Shown here: one piece after another, positions 23,499-32,703 of the stretch
Layout: each line of letters opens with the position of its first letter
Numbering within the stretch: the stretch's first letter is position 1
Assembly: GCF_012726295.1 (NCBI RefSeq)
Contig: NZ_JABAOB010000008.1
Coordinates: forward strand, 62,001-126,000
Source of the DNA: Chitinophaga sp. Ak27
GTDB taxonomy: Bacteria; Bacteroidota; Bacteroidia; Chitinophagales; Chitinophagaceae
Direction of reading: 5' to 3'
Length of the DNA stretch: 64,000 nucleotides
Translations under genes and position numbers: made by a program
The notes under the pieces: model-generated
The model's database searches: none
What the model was told of the DNA's origin: nothing
What the model saw: the letters and a program-made list of their open reading frames with translations, nothing else

Positions 23499-24641
23499 AT
23501 GCTCAGTTATTGGGAAAAGCAAAGCCTCCTGCAATACGACTATATCATTATAGGCAGTGGAATTGTGGGCCTGTCTACCGCCATTAGCCTGAAGGAAAGA
23601 GCCCCGCAGAGCCGTATCATGGTGCTGGAGCGGGAAGTACTACCTACCGGCGCCAGCACAAAAAATGCGGGCTTTGCCTGCCTCGGCAGTCTCACCGAAA
23701 TACTGGCCGACCTCCAAACCATGCCGGTGGAATCAGTACTGAACCTGGTCAACCTGCGCTATGCAGGCCTGCGCCTCCTGCGTCAGCGCCTGGGTGATAA
23801 GGCTATCAATTATCACGAAAACGGAAGTTTTGAACTAATTGGTCCCCGCCAGGAATGGGCCCTGGAACAATTGGACGAAGTAAACCGCATATTGGGCGCC
23901 CTTTTCAGTCACCAACCGGCCTTCGAACGGGCCAACGATCATTTAGGTCCTTTCGGCTTCGAACGCAAATATGTAAAAGCCCTGGTACGCAACAATTTTG
24001 AAGGAGAGCTGCATACCGGCCACATGATGCGCGCCCTGATCGATACCGCCATCGCCGCTGGCATCGAAATTAAAACCGGTTGCGCAGTCACCCATATCGA
24101 TGATTTTCATACTGGCGTCAACGTAGTAGTACCTCATCATACCCTGAAAGAAGATATTATTTTCTCTGCCCGTAAAGTGCTGGTATGTACCAATGCCTTT
24201 ACAAAAAAACTGCTGCCGGAAGAAGAAATCACGCCCGGTAGGGGACAGGTGCTGATCACGGCGCCGGTAAAGGACCTGCCCTTTAAAGGCATTTTCCATT
24301 TTGAAGAAGGCTACTACTATTTCCGGGAACTGGATGGCCGCGTACTCCTGGGAGGTGGCCGTCAACTGGATTTCGCCGGCGAAACCTCTACGGACTTCCA
24401 CTTCAACGACCGCATACAGCACGAACTCGAAGTATTGTTGCGAACCACTATCCTTCCTGGCAGGGAAGTGGCTATTGCCGACCGGTGGACCGGTATCATG
24501 GCCTTTGGCAGTACCCGGCAACCTATCGTAAAGGCACACACGAAAAATGTGATCATCGGCGTGCGCATGGGAGGTATGGGGGTTGCCATTGGATCTATCA
24601 TCGGTGATAAGCTGGCAGTCATGGCTTTGGAAGAAATATAG
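23499..24641 (+). CDS. FAD-dependent oxidoreductase of the DAO family
   Basis: The 380-residue product resembles DadA/glycine-oxidase-type amine or amino acid oxidases. The FAD motif is I-I-G-S-G-I-V-G-L-S (about 17-26), followed by G-A-S-T-K-N-A-G-F-A-C-L-G near residue 50 and the C-terminal G-V-R-M-G-G-M-G-V-A-I-G. R-G-Q-V-L-I-T lies in the substrate domain. No signal peptide is present, so it acts in the cytosol or on the inner side of the membrane. It lies 9 nt after the SDR gene. The substrate is unknown. Confidence 0.87.
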   Translation: MLSYWEKQSLLQYDYIIIGSGIVGLSTAISLKERAPQSRIMVLEREVLPTGASTKNAGFACLGSLTEILADLQTMPVESVLNLVNLRYAGLRLLRQRLGDKAINYHENGSFELIGPRQEWALEQLDEVNRILGALFSHQPAFERANDHLGPFGFERKYVKALVRNNFEGELHTGHMMRALIDTAIAAGIEIKTGCAVTHIDDFHTGVNVVVPHHTLKEDIIFSARKVLVCTNAFTKKLLPEEEITPGRGQVLITAPVKDLPFKGIFHFEEGYYYFRELDGRVLLGGGRQLDFAGETSTDFHFNDRIQHELEVLLRTTILPGREVAIADRWTGIMAFGSTRQPIVKAHTKNVIIGVRMGGMGVAIGSIIGDKLAVMALEEI

Positions 24642-24683
24642 TACTGCCAACGGCACTTTTTGTGTACGTAAGGGGTATCAATT

Positions 24684-24770
24684 GTTTCTTTTTTTTGAAA
24701 GAAACTAGGAGAAGAAATTAAAATGTATAGTTTTAATGCCGGAAAAAACCGCGACGGCCGTCGCGGTTTT
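24684..24770 (+). terminator. Two hairpins after the FAD oxidoreductase, the second an intrinsic terminator
   Basis: GTTTCTTT (24684-24691) pairs with AAAGAAAC (24698-24705). Then AAAACCGCGAC (24745-24755) pairs with GTCGCGGTTTT (24760-24770) around GGCC, with T-rich sequence after it. The second is a clear terminator; the role of the first is uncertain. Confidence 0.8.
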
Positions 24771-24866
24771 ATTTTTCATTGTTAAAAAAAGTACCAGTAA
24801 GCGTATTTTTTACATTTATTATGTATATTGATCCGCTAAATTTTTTATAACCACGTTTGAAACGTT

Positions 24867-26552
24867 ATGCAAACAAAATCCTTACACATCTTTGACTACC
24901 TGGTATTCCTGGTATATTTCGTAATAGTAGCCGGCTATGGTTACTACATCTATCGCAAGAAAAAGAAGGCTACCACGGATTCAAAGGACTTTTTCCTGGC
25001 CGAAGGTTCACTCACCTGGTGGGCTATTGGTGCATCCCTGATTGCTTCCAACATTTCCGCGGAACAATTTATCGGGATGTCCGGAAACGGTTTTAATATC
25101 GGGTTGGCTATTTCTACCTATGAATGGATGGCAGCAGCCACATTGATTGTTGTAGCGGTATTTTTCCTGCCTATTTACCTGAAGAATAAGATTTATACCA
25201 TGCCTCAGTTCCTGGAACGCAGGTATAATCAAACGGTAAGTACCATCATGGCGGTGTTCTGGTTATTGCTGTACGTAGTGGTAAACCTCACCTCCATCCT
25301 TTACCTGGGAGCCCTGGCGGTATCTACTATTTCAGGCATCAACTTCTACGTGTGTATGGTGGCTTTGGCCTTCTTCGCCATTCTCATTACCCTGGGAGGT
25401 ATGAAGGTAATCGGCTACACCGATGTTATCCAGGTGTTCTTCCTGATATTGGGAGGTTTGGCTACTACCTACCTGGCGTTGCAACTGGTGTCTTCGCACT
25501 TTGGTACCACCGGTGTGCTGAAAGGCTTCTCCCTGATGACACAACATGCCAGCGAACATTTCCACATGATCCTGCATAAAGAGAATCCTAAATACCTCGA
25601 CCTGCCTGGCCTGAGCGTATTGATTGGCGGTATGTGGATCGTAAACCTGAACTACTGGGGTTGTAACCAATATATTACGCAACGCGCCCTGGGCGCCGAT
25701 TTGAAGACTGCCCGCAGCGGTCTGCTTTTTGCCGGCTTCCTCAAACTCCTGATGCCTGTTATCGTGGTATTGCCCGGCATTGCGGCATATGTGCTGTATT
25801 CCCAAAACCATGGCGACTTTGCACAGTCTATGATGAAAGATGGCTCCCTGAATGCAGACAACGCTTACCCCGTGTTGCTCAACCTCCTGCCGGTAGGACT
25901 GAAAGGACTGGCATTTGCTGCATTAACAGCAGCGGTAGTAGCGTCCCTGGCAGGTAAAGCCAATAGTATTTCTACCATTTTCTCCCTGGATATCTATAAG
26001 AAGATTTATAACAAAGATGCAGACGAAAAGAAGGTCGTAGGCGTAGGGCGTGCAGTGGTAATTATTACCATGATTATTGCGATCGTGATCTCCAACTTCC
26101 TGGGTATCGATAAGAAGGGTGGCTTTCAGTTTATCCAGGAGTATACCGGCTTCGTATCTCCGGGTGTATTCGCCATGTTTGCCCTGGGCTTCTTCTGGAA
26201 ACGGACTACCTCCAACGCAGCTATGTTTGCCATGATCGGCGGCTTACTGCTTTCCTTCATACTCAAATTCCTGCCAGCATGGGTAAACCTGGAGCCACTG
26301 CACCAGATTGGTTTTGCAGCCCTGAACCCGGATAGTGGTCTTTGGGAAATGGCCTTCATCGATCGTATGGGACTGGTGTTTGTAGTGTGTGTAGTGGGTA
26401 TGATCATTATTACCCTGACAGATAAATCCAGTGTCAATAATCCAAAAGGACTGGCGATCGACAGCAGCATGTTCAAACCCAATATGGGATTCACGGTGGG
26501 CGCCCTGTTGATTGTAGGAATATTAATAGCATTGTATACAGTTTTCTGGTAA
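24867..26552 (+). CDS. Sodium:solute symporter (SSS family), probable xylose transporter
   Basis: The 561-residue integral membrane protein has about 14 hydrophobic segments and SSS-type motifs, including G-A-S-L-I-A-S-N-I-S-A-E-Q-F-I-G-M-S-G near the second helix and W-I-V-N-L-N-Y-W-G-C-N-Q-Y in the middle. It resembles SglT-like sugar transporters. Directly downstream are xylulokinase and xylose isomerase, so the substrate is inferred to be xylose or a xyloside. A 15-bp hairpin separates it from xylB, which could make transporter and enzyme levels differ. Confidence 0.86.
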   Translation: MQTKSLHIFDYLVFLVYFVIVAGYGYYIYRKKKKATTDSKDFFLAEGSLTWWAIGASLIASNISAEQFIGMSGNGFNIGLAISTYEWMAAATLIVVAVFFLPIYLKNKIYTMPQFLERRYNQTVSTIMAVFWLLLYVVVNLTSILYLGALAVSTISGINFYVCMVALAFFAILITLGGMKVIGYTDVIQVFFLILGGLATTYLALQLVSSHFGTTGVLKGFSLMTQHASEHFHMILHKENPKYLDLPGLSVLIGGMWIVNLNYWGCNQYITQRALGADLKTARSGLLFAGFLKLLMPVIVVLPGIAAYVLYSQNHGDFAQSMMKDGSLNADNAYPVLLNLLPVGLKGLAFAALTAAVVASLAGKANSISTIFSLDIYKKIYNKDADEKKVVGVGRAVVIITMIIAIVISNFLGIDKKGGFQFIQEYTGFVSPGVFAMFALGFFWKRTTSNAAMFAMIGGLLLSFILKFLPAWVNLEPLHQIGFAALNPDSGLWEMAFIDRMGLVFVVCVVGMIIITLTDKSSVNNPKGLAIDSSMFKPNMGFTVGALLIVGILIALYTVFW

Positions 26553-26571
26553 GAATATTTTATTTTGTTAC

Positions 26572-26614
26572 CCGGATATTTCATGGTTGCCTACAGCAGC
26601 CATGAAATATCCGG
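26572..26614 (+). terminator. 15-bp hairpin between transporter and xylB
   Basis: CCGGATATTTCATGG (26572-26586) and CCATGAAATATCCGG (26600-26614) pair perfectly around a 13-nt loop. TTTTAT follows, a weak T-run, so partial termination or 3'-end protection of the upstream mRNA is likely. Confidence 0.75.
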
Positions 26615-26636
26615 TTTTATTGCTAATCTTCACGTT

Positions 26637-28115
26637 ATGTACTTTATAGGATATGATATTGGGTCATCCTCTATCAAGGCAGCTTTATTGAATGCTGATA
26701 CTGGTGTTTGTGTAGCCTCTGCTACCTGCCCTGAAAAAGAAATGGCCATAGATGTGCCGCATCCCAGCTGGGCCGAGCAAGATCCCGAAAGCTGGTGGCA
26801 GGAAATCATCCGGGCAACAGGTCTGTTGCTGAGCCGCTTTGCCGTAGATCCCGAACAGATCAAAGGTATTGGTATCGCCTACCAGATGCACGGACTGGTA
26901 TGTGTGGATAAAAACCAGCAGGTATTAAGACCTGCTATCATTTGGTGCGACAGCCGCGCCGTTGACATTGGTAATTCCGCCTTTAAAAACATGGGCGAAA
27001 CCTATTGCCTTTCTCATCTTCTCAATTCTCCCGGTAACTTCACCGCTTCCAAACTCCGTTGGATACAGGAAAATGAGCCTCACCTCTACGAACGTATTCA
27101 TAAAGTAATGCTGCCCGGCGACTTCATTGCCATGAAACTCACAGGCGAAGCCGCTACTACAATATCCGGGTTATCAGAAGGTACTTTCTGGGACTTTACG
27201 GAAAACAGGGTAGATGCCGCATTGCTGAAATATTACAATATTGATGAGCAGCTGCTATCCGCCATTGTACCTACTTTCGGTGTACAGGGGCAGCTCACTG
27301 CCGGCGCTGCTGCCACACTGGGCCTCACAGCCGGTACCCCGGTAACTTATCGTGCCGGCGATCAGCCCAATAATGCTTTTTCCCTGAATGTACTGCAACC
27401 CGGCGAGGCCGCTACCACCGCGGGAACTTCCGGTGTCGTATACGCTGTACATGATAAAAACAGCTTCGATAAAAAGAGCCGTGTCAACACATTTGTACAC
27501 GTCAATAACGACCCCGCTCATACCAGGAATGGTGTGCTCATGTGCCTCAACGGTACCGGCATTGCCAACAGCTGGCTCAAAAACCTGGTAGGAGATATCA
27601 CCTATCCCGACATGAACCAGCTGGCCGCCCAGGCGCCCATTGGCGCCGCAGGCTTACAGGTATTTCCTTTCGGCAACGGGGCAGAGCGTATACTGGAAAA
27701 CAAGAGTATAGGCGCCACCGTTAGCCACCTGAACTTCAATCGCCACCAGCGCGCACATATGATGCGGGCCGTGCAGGAAGGCATTGTATTCGGGCTCAAC
27801 TACGGTATGGATATCATGGCGGAAATGGATCTGAATATCCATCGCGTAAGAGCCGGACACGCCAACATGTTCCTCAGTCCCCTTTTCCGGGAAGCCTTTG
27901 CCAATACAGCAAACGTGGTAATAGAATTATATAACACAGATGGTGCCGCCGGTGCTGCCCGGGGGGCTGCTATCGGCGCCGGGTACGTAAATGCTGCCGA
28001 TGCCTTCCGCGGTATGGAATGTCTTTCTGTAATAGAACCCAATGCTGCCCTACAGTCGCAATACCGTGATGTATATGGCGACTGGCTAAATGGACTTCGT
28101 ACTTTATTGCAATAA
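26637..28115 (+). CDS. xylB: Xylulokinase, FGGY family
   Basis: XylB phosphorylates D-xylulose to xylulose 5-phosphate. The 492-residue product begins M-Y-F-I-G-Y-D-I-G-S-S-S-I-K, the phosphate-binding loop of FGGY kinases, and has G-D-Q-P-N-N-A-F in which Asp is the catalytic base, then A-G-T-S-G-V-V-Y-A-V. The ATG at 26637 is preferred because the longer frame to 26565 runs through the hairpin. It is flanked by an SSS transporter and xylose isomerase, which supports xylulose over other pentuloses. Confidence 0.93.
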   Translation: MYFIGYDIGSSSIKAALLNADTGVCVASATCPEKEMAIDVPHPSWAEQDPESWWQEIIRATGLLLSRFAVDPEQIKGIGIAYQMHGLVCVDKNQQVLRPAIIWCDSRAVDIGNSAFKNMGETYCLSHLLNSPGNFTASKLRWIQENEPHLYERIHKVMLPGDFIAMKLTGEAATTISGLSEGTFWDFTENRVDAALLKYYNIDEQLLSAIVPTFGVQGQLTAGAAATLGLTAGTPVTYRAGDQPNNAFSLNVLQPGEAATTAGTSGVVYAVHDKNSFDKKSRVNTFVHVNNDPAHTRNGVLMCLNGTGIANSWLKNLVGDITYPDMNQLAAQAPIGAAGLQVFPFGNGAERILENKSIGATVSHLNFNRHQRAHMMRAVQEGIVFGLNYGMDIMAEMDLNIHRVRAGHANMFLSPLFREAFANTANVVIELYNTDGAAGAARGAAIGAGYVNAADAFRGMECLSVIEPNAALQSQYRDVYGDWLNGLRTLLQ

Positions 28116-28157
28116 ACGGAAACATATAAGTACACGCATTTAAAAACCACATTAGTT

Positions 28158-29486
28158 ATGAGTATTACATTAGGAAACACGGAATACTTTAAAGGAATTG
28201 GTAAAATAAAATTTGAAGGACCGCAGTCAGACAATCCGCTGGCTTATAAGTGGTACGATGAAAACCGCCTTATTGCCGGTAAATCCATGAAGGAACTGTT
28301 TCGCTTTGCAGTATCCTACTGGCATACCTTCTGCGGCACCGGTGGGGATCCTTTTGGCCCCGGTACCAAGCATTTCCCCTGGCTTACCGCTACTGATGCT
28401 AACCAGAGCGCCAAAGACAAAATGGACGCCGCATTTGAATTTATTACGAAAATGGGCCTGCCATATTATTGCTTCCATGATATAGACCTGGTAGATGAAG
28501 GCGCTAACATAGCAGAATATGAAAGCCGTATGCAGCAAATTGTTGCCTACGCCAAACAAAAACAACAAGCCAGCGGCGTAAAGTTGTTATGGGGTACTGC
28601 CAATGTTTTCAGCAATCCCCGTTACATGAATGGTGCTGCTACTAACCCTGATTTTGCGGTATTGGCCTATGCCGGCACACAGGTGAAAAACTCCCTGGAC
28701 GCTACCATTGCGCTGGGTGGCGAAAACTATGTATTCTGGGGCGGTCGTGAAGGATATATGACCTTGCTGAATACCGACATGAAACGCGAACAGGAACACC
28801 TGGGTCGCTTCCTGGGGATGGCCCGCGATTATGCACGGGCACAGGGCTTTAAAGGTACTTTCTTTATTGAGCCTAAACCCTGCGAACCTACCAAGCACCA
28901 ATACGACTATGACGCCGCTACAGTGATAGGTTTCCTCCGGCAATACGGACTTGATAAAGATTTTAAGCTGAACCTGGAAGTAAACCACGCTACCCTGGCC
29001 GGGCATACCTTCCAGCACGAATTACAGGTAGCCGCCAATGCAGGTATGCTGGGTAGCATTGATGCCAACCGCGGCGACGCACAGAATGGCTGGGATACCG
29101 ACCAGTTCCCGACTAATCTCAACGACCTCATTGAAAGCATGCTGGTTATCCTGGAAGCAGGCGGATTTGCCGGTGGCGGCGTAAACTTCGATGCCAAAAC
29201 CCGTCGCAATTCCACTGACCTTGAAGATATTTTCCACGCACACATAGGCGGTATCGATACATTTGCCCGCGCAGCCATTGTTGCGGAAAAGGTACTGAAT
29301 GACACGCCTTATAAACAGTTCCGCCACGACCGCTATGCATCTTTTAACAGCGGAAAAGGCCAGGAATTCGAAGCCGGTAAACTGACCCTGGAAGACCTCC
29401 GCAATTTTGCTGTAGCCAACGGAGAGCCTAAGCAAATCAGCGGTAAACAGGAATGGCTGGAAAACCTGATCAATGCAAGTATTTAA
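28158..29486 (+). CDS. xylA: Xylose isomerase
   Basis: XylA converts D-xylose to D-xylulose with two divalent metals. The 442-residue product is a class II enzyme by length. Metal and substrate residues lie in Y-C-F-H-D-I-D-L (about 100-107), F-W-G-G-R-E-G-Y (about 194-201), I-E-P-K-P-C-E-P-T-K-H (about 239-249), L-E-V-N-H-A-T-L-A-G-H, and D-T-D-Q-F-P-T. It follows xylB by 42 nt. Type II enzymes of Bacteroidota have this length and are the kind that works in yeast. Confidence 0.96.
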   Translation: MSITLGNTEYFKGIGKIKFEGPQSDNPLAYKWYDENRLIAGKSMKELFRFAVSYWHTFCGTGGDPFGPGTKHFPWLTATDANQSAKDKMDAAFEFITKMGLPYYCFHDIDLVDEGANIAEYESRMQQIVAYAKQKQQASGVKLLWGTANVFSNPRYMNGAATNPDFAVLAYAGTQVKNSLDATIALGGENYVFWGGREGYMTLLNTDMKREQEHLGRFLGMARDYARAQGFKGTFFIEPKPCEPTKHQYDYDAATVIGFLRQYGLDKDFKLNLEVNHATLAGHTFQHELQVAANAGMLGSIDANRGDAQNGWDTDQFPTNLNDLIESMLVILEAGGFAGGGVNFDAKTRRNSTDLEDIFHAHIGGIDTFARAAIVAEKVLNDTPYKQFRHDRYASFNSGKGQEFEAGKLTLEDLRNFAVANGEPKQISGKQEWLENLINASI

Positions 29487-29507
29487 TTAATTGTCCCGCA
29501 AAAGCGC

Positions 29508-29598
29508 TCTCGCAAAGACGCTAAGGAGCAAAGAAGCAAAGAATATTTTATCTCTTGTAAATTGTTTTGCCCCTTTACTTCTTAACTTCTTTGCGAGA
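29508..29598. repeat. GCAAAGA-type intergenic inverted repeat after xylA
   Basis: TCTCGCAAAGA (29508-29518) and TCTTTGCGAGA (29588-29598) are perfect inverse copies. Inside, a run of GCTAAGGAGCAAAGAAGCAAAGAA faces a TTACTTCTTAACTTC run. This CGCAAAGACGC-like sequence is a type of intergenic repeat known in other bacteria, and it differs from the AGCTGAAAGC family. Confidence 0.75.
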
Positions 29599-29639
29599 TA
29601 AAATTTTACTATTTTGTCTGGAACTCAAAATATTGAACA

Positions 29640-30593
29640 ATGAAATTTGGCATCCATTCCTTTCAAGAGGCAGGATTTGATATTATAGCGCTCCAGGATC
29701 ATGTTGCAGGAACGCAGGTAGAAATAATTCCTTCTTGTGGTGCACTGTTGCACGCGTTCAAGGTGAAACACTCGCAGGGCAAACTCAACCTGATAGATAG
29801 CTATAAAGATGTAGCCGACCTGGAAGCAAATCTCCGCACCAGCTTTAAAAGTGTGAAATTAAGCCCTTACGCCTGCCGGATGAAAGATGCCCAATATATC
29901 TGGGAAGGCAAATCTTACAGCATCCAGAAGACACTGGCACCCGGCAACGCGATCCATGGCCTGTTGTACGATGCACCTTTTACCGTTACCGCACAGGTTA
30001 CCGATGATGAGCATGCAGCGGTTACCCTCACCCATCATTTTAAACAAACAGATGATGCAGGGTATCCATTTGCATATGATTGTATCGCGAAATATACTCT
30101 GCGTGCTAACAACGAGTTGCAGGTAACTACTACCATTGTGAATAAAAACGGGCACACCATTCCTGTTGTCGATGGATGGCATCCCTATTTCACCACTGGC
30201 ACACATGTAGATGAACTGGAGCTGACTTTCGCGTCCAAAGAAATCGTGGAATTCAATGACAACCTGCTGCCTACCGGGAAGCTGTTACCTTATACCGAAT
30301 TTGTACAGGGTAAGTTGCTGAAAGGAGTGGAGCTGGATAATTCCTTTGTGCTGGATAATGGCCAATCTCAACCGTTGGCTACTATCCGCGATCCAAAGAA
30401 AAACATCCGTATTGCGTTTTACCCGGGCAATAGTTACCCGATTTTACAGATCTATATTCCGCCTCACCGCACCAGCATTGCGGTGGAAAACCTTAGTGGT
30501 GCGCCCGATGCTTTTAATAATGGCGTTGGGCTGGTTCAGCTGGCTGCTGGCGAAAGTAAAGTTTTCGATACGCGTATACAAGTGTCGCTGTAA
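29640..30593 (+). CDS. Aldose 1-epimerase family protein
   Basis: The 317-residue product has the galactose mutarotase fold, with a G-H-T-I-P-V-V-D-G-W-H-P-Y-F segment that carries a conserved His and a late L-D-N-S-F-V-L-D. Such enzymes interconvert the alpha and beta forms of sugars. It follows the xylose genes, so it may prepare xylose or its oligosaccharide products for XylA, which is inference. It does not show the complete GalM motif set, and other aldose-1-epimerase-like functions remain possible. No signal peptide is seen. Confidence 0.85.
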   Translation: MKFGIHSFQEAGFDIIALQDHVAGTQVEIIPSCGALLHAFKVKHSQGKLNLIDSYKDVADLEANLRTSFKSVKLSPYACRMKDAQYIWEGKSYSIQKTLAPGNAIHGLLYDAPFTVTAQVTDDEHAAVTLTHHFKQTDDAGYPFAYDCIAKYTLRANNELQVTTTIVNKNGHTIPVVDGWHPYFTTGTHVDELELTFASKEIVEFNDNLLPTGKLLPYTEFVQGKLLKGVELDNSFVLDNGQSQPLATIRDPKKNIRIAFYPGNSYPILQIYIPPHRTSIAVENLSGAPDAFNNGVGLVQLAAGESKVFDTRIQVSL

Positions 30594-30615
30594 CAACTAT
30601 CAGCAAAAATATTTG

Positions 30616-30650
30616 AATCCTTCTGTCAACAGGCAGAAGGATTTTTCTTT
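30616..30650 (+). terminator. Terminator after the epimerase gene
   Basis: AATCCTTCTG (30616-30625) pairs with CAGAAGGATT (30634-30643) around an 8-nt loop, followed by a T-rich run. Confidence 0.88.
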
Positions 30651-30764
30651 TTTAACACGGCCGCATTTCGTTTAATTTGTACTTTCATAAAGGATATGAA
30701 CAATGTCTATAGAGATATGTTTGTAAGAGAGGAGAGGGTTCAGCAGTCAAATTATTATACTTAT

Positions 30765-31487
30765 ATGAAGGTTTTATTACGCGCCATAGCGCTAGGAGGT
30801 ATACTCAGTATGGCATTTGCTCCGTTGGTACAGGCACAGGTAACTGTTACCGGGATGATCTCGGACAGTAATAAACTGGTGTTGCCTTATGCCACGATCA
30901 GCAATATCAGTTCAGGAAAACGTTCCTTGTCTGATCAGGGTGGGTTTTATAAAATATCCGCTTCCCGTAATGATCGCCTGGTATTTACTTTTGTGGGCTA
31001 TAAGCCTGATACCCTGATTGTGGGCCAGTCTTCCGGTACGCAAACAACCAATATTATCATGGAACCTGCCGGGAAATTCCTGAAAGGCGTAGAGGTAACC
31101 TCTCAATACACACCTTACCAGCGCGATTCTATGGAAAGACGCCAGCAATATGGTTATATACTGGATTTGCCTGATCAGCCGCTGGCAGGTGGCAGCACTC
31201 CGGTAGGAGCAGGTATTGTAGTAAGTCCCATTACCCGTTTTTCAAAAAAGGAGAAGCAAAAGCGGCAGTTCAAAAAGAATTACGAAGAGATGGAAAAACA
31301 AAAATTCATCGATTCCCGTTTCACGCCGTTATTGGTCAACAAAGTAACCGGCTTAACAGGCGACTCTCTGCATTTATTTATGAGAGATAATTACCCGGAT
31401 TATAGTACCATGAGGGCGCTCGCCAACAACGACCTGCTTTACTGGATCACAGATAAGTACAAAGCCTGGGTAAAACAGGGTCACTGA
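30765..31487 (+). CDS. Secreted protein with N-terminal carboxypeptidase-regulatory-like domain
   Basis: The 240-residue product has a signal peptide (about 1-25, ending V-Q-A-Q) and a CarboxypepD_reg-like beta-sandwich (about 26-105, with V-T-G-M-I-S-D, L-P-Y-A-T-I-S, F-T-F-V-G-Y-K-P-D). The rest has a basic, charged segment (K-K-E-K-Q-K-R-Q-F-K-K-N-Y) and no catalytic motif I can name. Such domains often occur at the N-terminus of TonB-linked receptors but also in stand-alone envelope proteins of unknown role, as here. The ATG at 30765 is chosen at the signal peptide; the frame is open 23 codons upstream. Confidence 0.75.
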   Translation: MKVLLRAIALGGILSMAFAPLVQAQVTVTGMISDSNKLVLPYATISNISSGKRSLSDQGGFYKISASRNDRLVFTFVGYKPDTLIVGQSSGTQTTNIIMEPAGKFLKGVEVTSQYTPYQRDSMERRQQYGYILDLPDQPLAGGSTPVGAGIVVSPITRFSKKEKQKRQFKKNYEEMEKQKFIDSRFTPLLVNKVTGLTGDSLHLFMRDNYPDYSTMRALANNDLLYWITDKYKAWVKQGH

Positions 31488-31515
31488 TAAGATACACAAT
31501 ACCTATAAAAGCCAC

Positions 31516-31564
31516 TGAGGCGAATGAACAATGCGGAAGTTATCCGCTAAGTTCATTCGCCTCA
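31516..31564. repeat. Nested palindrome between convergent genes
   Basis: The outer arms TGAGGCGAATGAAC (31516-31529) and GTTCATTCGCCTCA (31551-31564) are perfect. Inside, GCGGA (31533-31537) and TCCGC (31543-31547) form a second stem. ATAGCTTTATGCCG follows at 31565-31578, the AAGCTAT-type motif of R2/R3. No T-run follows on either strand. Confidence 0.8.
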
Positions 31565-31595
31565 ATAGCTTTATGCCGAATACTAATTAATTCGC

Positions 31596-32690
31596 TTAGT
31601 TATACACCTTTACCATGTATACAAACTCCTCCACTTTTTTGATCTGGTCCACCCTGTTCATACCTTCCAGGTGGCTTTTATGGTTCCAGTCTTTATGGGG
31701 TTGTTTGTCTTTAGGCATTTCATCGAGCAGGTGTTTCAGGTGGGCAGACTTTACGGCAAAGGCAATACCATCTGAGGTAGTTTGCTTGCCGGTAACGATA
31801 CCCACTACATCTCCTTTACTGTCGAGCAGGGGAGCGCCACTGTTGCCCGGATTTACCGGGATAGATACCTGGTAAGCGGTAGTATCTCCGTTAAAACCTG
31901 TTTTAGCGCTGATATACCCCTTGCCATATACAATTTCATCCCTCGGGAAGCCCATGGTAAATACCTCTTCCCCGATTTTTACGCTTTGGGGTTTCAAAGC
32001 ATAAGGGAGTGGCTGGCTTTTAAAAGTAGAATCCGCGATTTTTAATACGGCCAGGTCACTGGAAATATCTTCAAATACGCTGACTGCTTTAAACGCTTCG
32101 CCCCTGGTATTTTGTACATATACAGAGTCGGCGCCCGCTACTACATGGTAGTTGGTAACGATATAACCGTTGCCGGATACGGCAAAGCCAGTACCTCCGT
32201 AAGTGCCTGGGTTTAATGGTGCTTTACTCTTGCTGTTGATATCATTGATCAATGCATTCTGGGAACGTTGAATGTTATTCAACACCCGTCTTACATCTTC
32301 ATATTGTGCGGTGGACTTGTTCCGGGTTACATTTTGAATCACGGCGATGGTCGACAGGGACGTAACGAGGGCAATACAGGCGGCAGCAGCCAGATTGGTA
32401 ATGGTTCTGCGGCGTATAGACAAGCGTTTGGCGGCCTGGTTGCTTTCCTGGGCTTGTTGGCGCAAGGCAGGCATATCCAGTTGCTGATGGATCCTATTTA
32501 GTTTAGCTTGTAATTGCTGCCGTTGTCCATAGTTACCAAGGTGCAGGAGAAATAACTGATGTTCTTCTACCTGTTTGTTAATCAAGGAATTAGTACGGCG
32601 TAATTCTTCGAAAGCAGTTTTTTCCTGTTCGCTCATTTCCCCTTCCAGGTAACGCTCAATGTCACGTAATAAACTCATTTCCTCTTTCAT
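31596..32690 (-). CDS. Membrane-anchored anti-sigma / HtrA-like serine protease fusion
   Basis: The 364-residue product joins a cytoplasmic N-terminal domain (about 1-90), a transmembrane helix (about 98-120) and an S1C trypsin-like protease (about 160-330). The triad is H182 (T-N-Y-H-V-V), D212 (S-S-D-L-A-V-L-K) and S284 (P-G-N-S-G-A-P-L). No PDZ domain follows, so it is shorter than DegP. The N-terminal part starts L-L-R-D-I-E-R-Y-L-E-G-E-M-S-E-Q-E, the pattern of Bacteroidota anti-sigma N-termini. The ECF sigma gene ends 13 nt upstream of the chosen ATG, so co-expression is likely; sigma binding is inference. The frame is open to 32729, where a longer start would overlap the sigma gene. 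Confidence 0.85.
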   Translation of the reverse strand: MKEEMSLLRDIERYLEGEMSEQEKTAFEELRRTNSLINKQVEEHQLFLLHLGNYGQRQQLQAKLNRIHQQLDMPALRQQAQESNQAAKRLSIRRRTITNLAAAACIALVTSLSTIAVIQNVTRNKSTAQYEDVRRVLNNIQRSQNALINDINSKSKAPLNPGTYGGTGFAVSGNGYIVTNYHVVAGADSVYVQNTRGEAFKAVSVFEDISSDLAVLKIADSTFKSQPLPYALKPQSVKIGEEVFTMGFPRDEIVYGKGYISAKTGFNGDTTAYQVSIPVNPGNSGAPLLDSKGDVVGIVTGKQTTSDGIAFAVKSAHLKHLLDEMPKDKQPHKDWNHKSHLEGMNRVDQIKKVEEFVYMVKVYN

Positions 32691-32703
32691 GGCTGCTTTC
32701 TGC

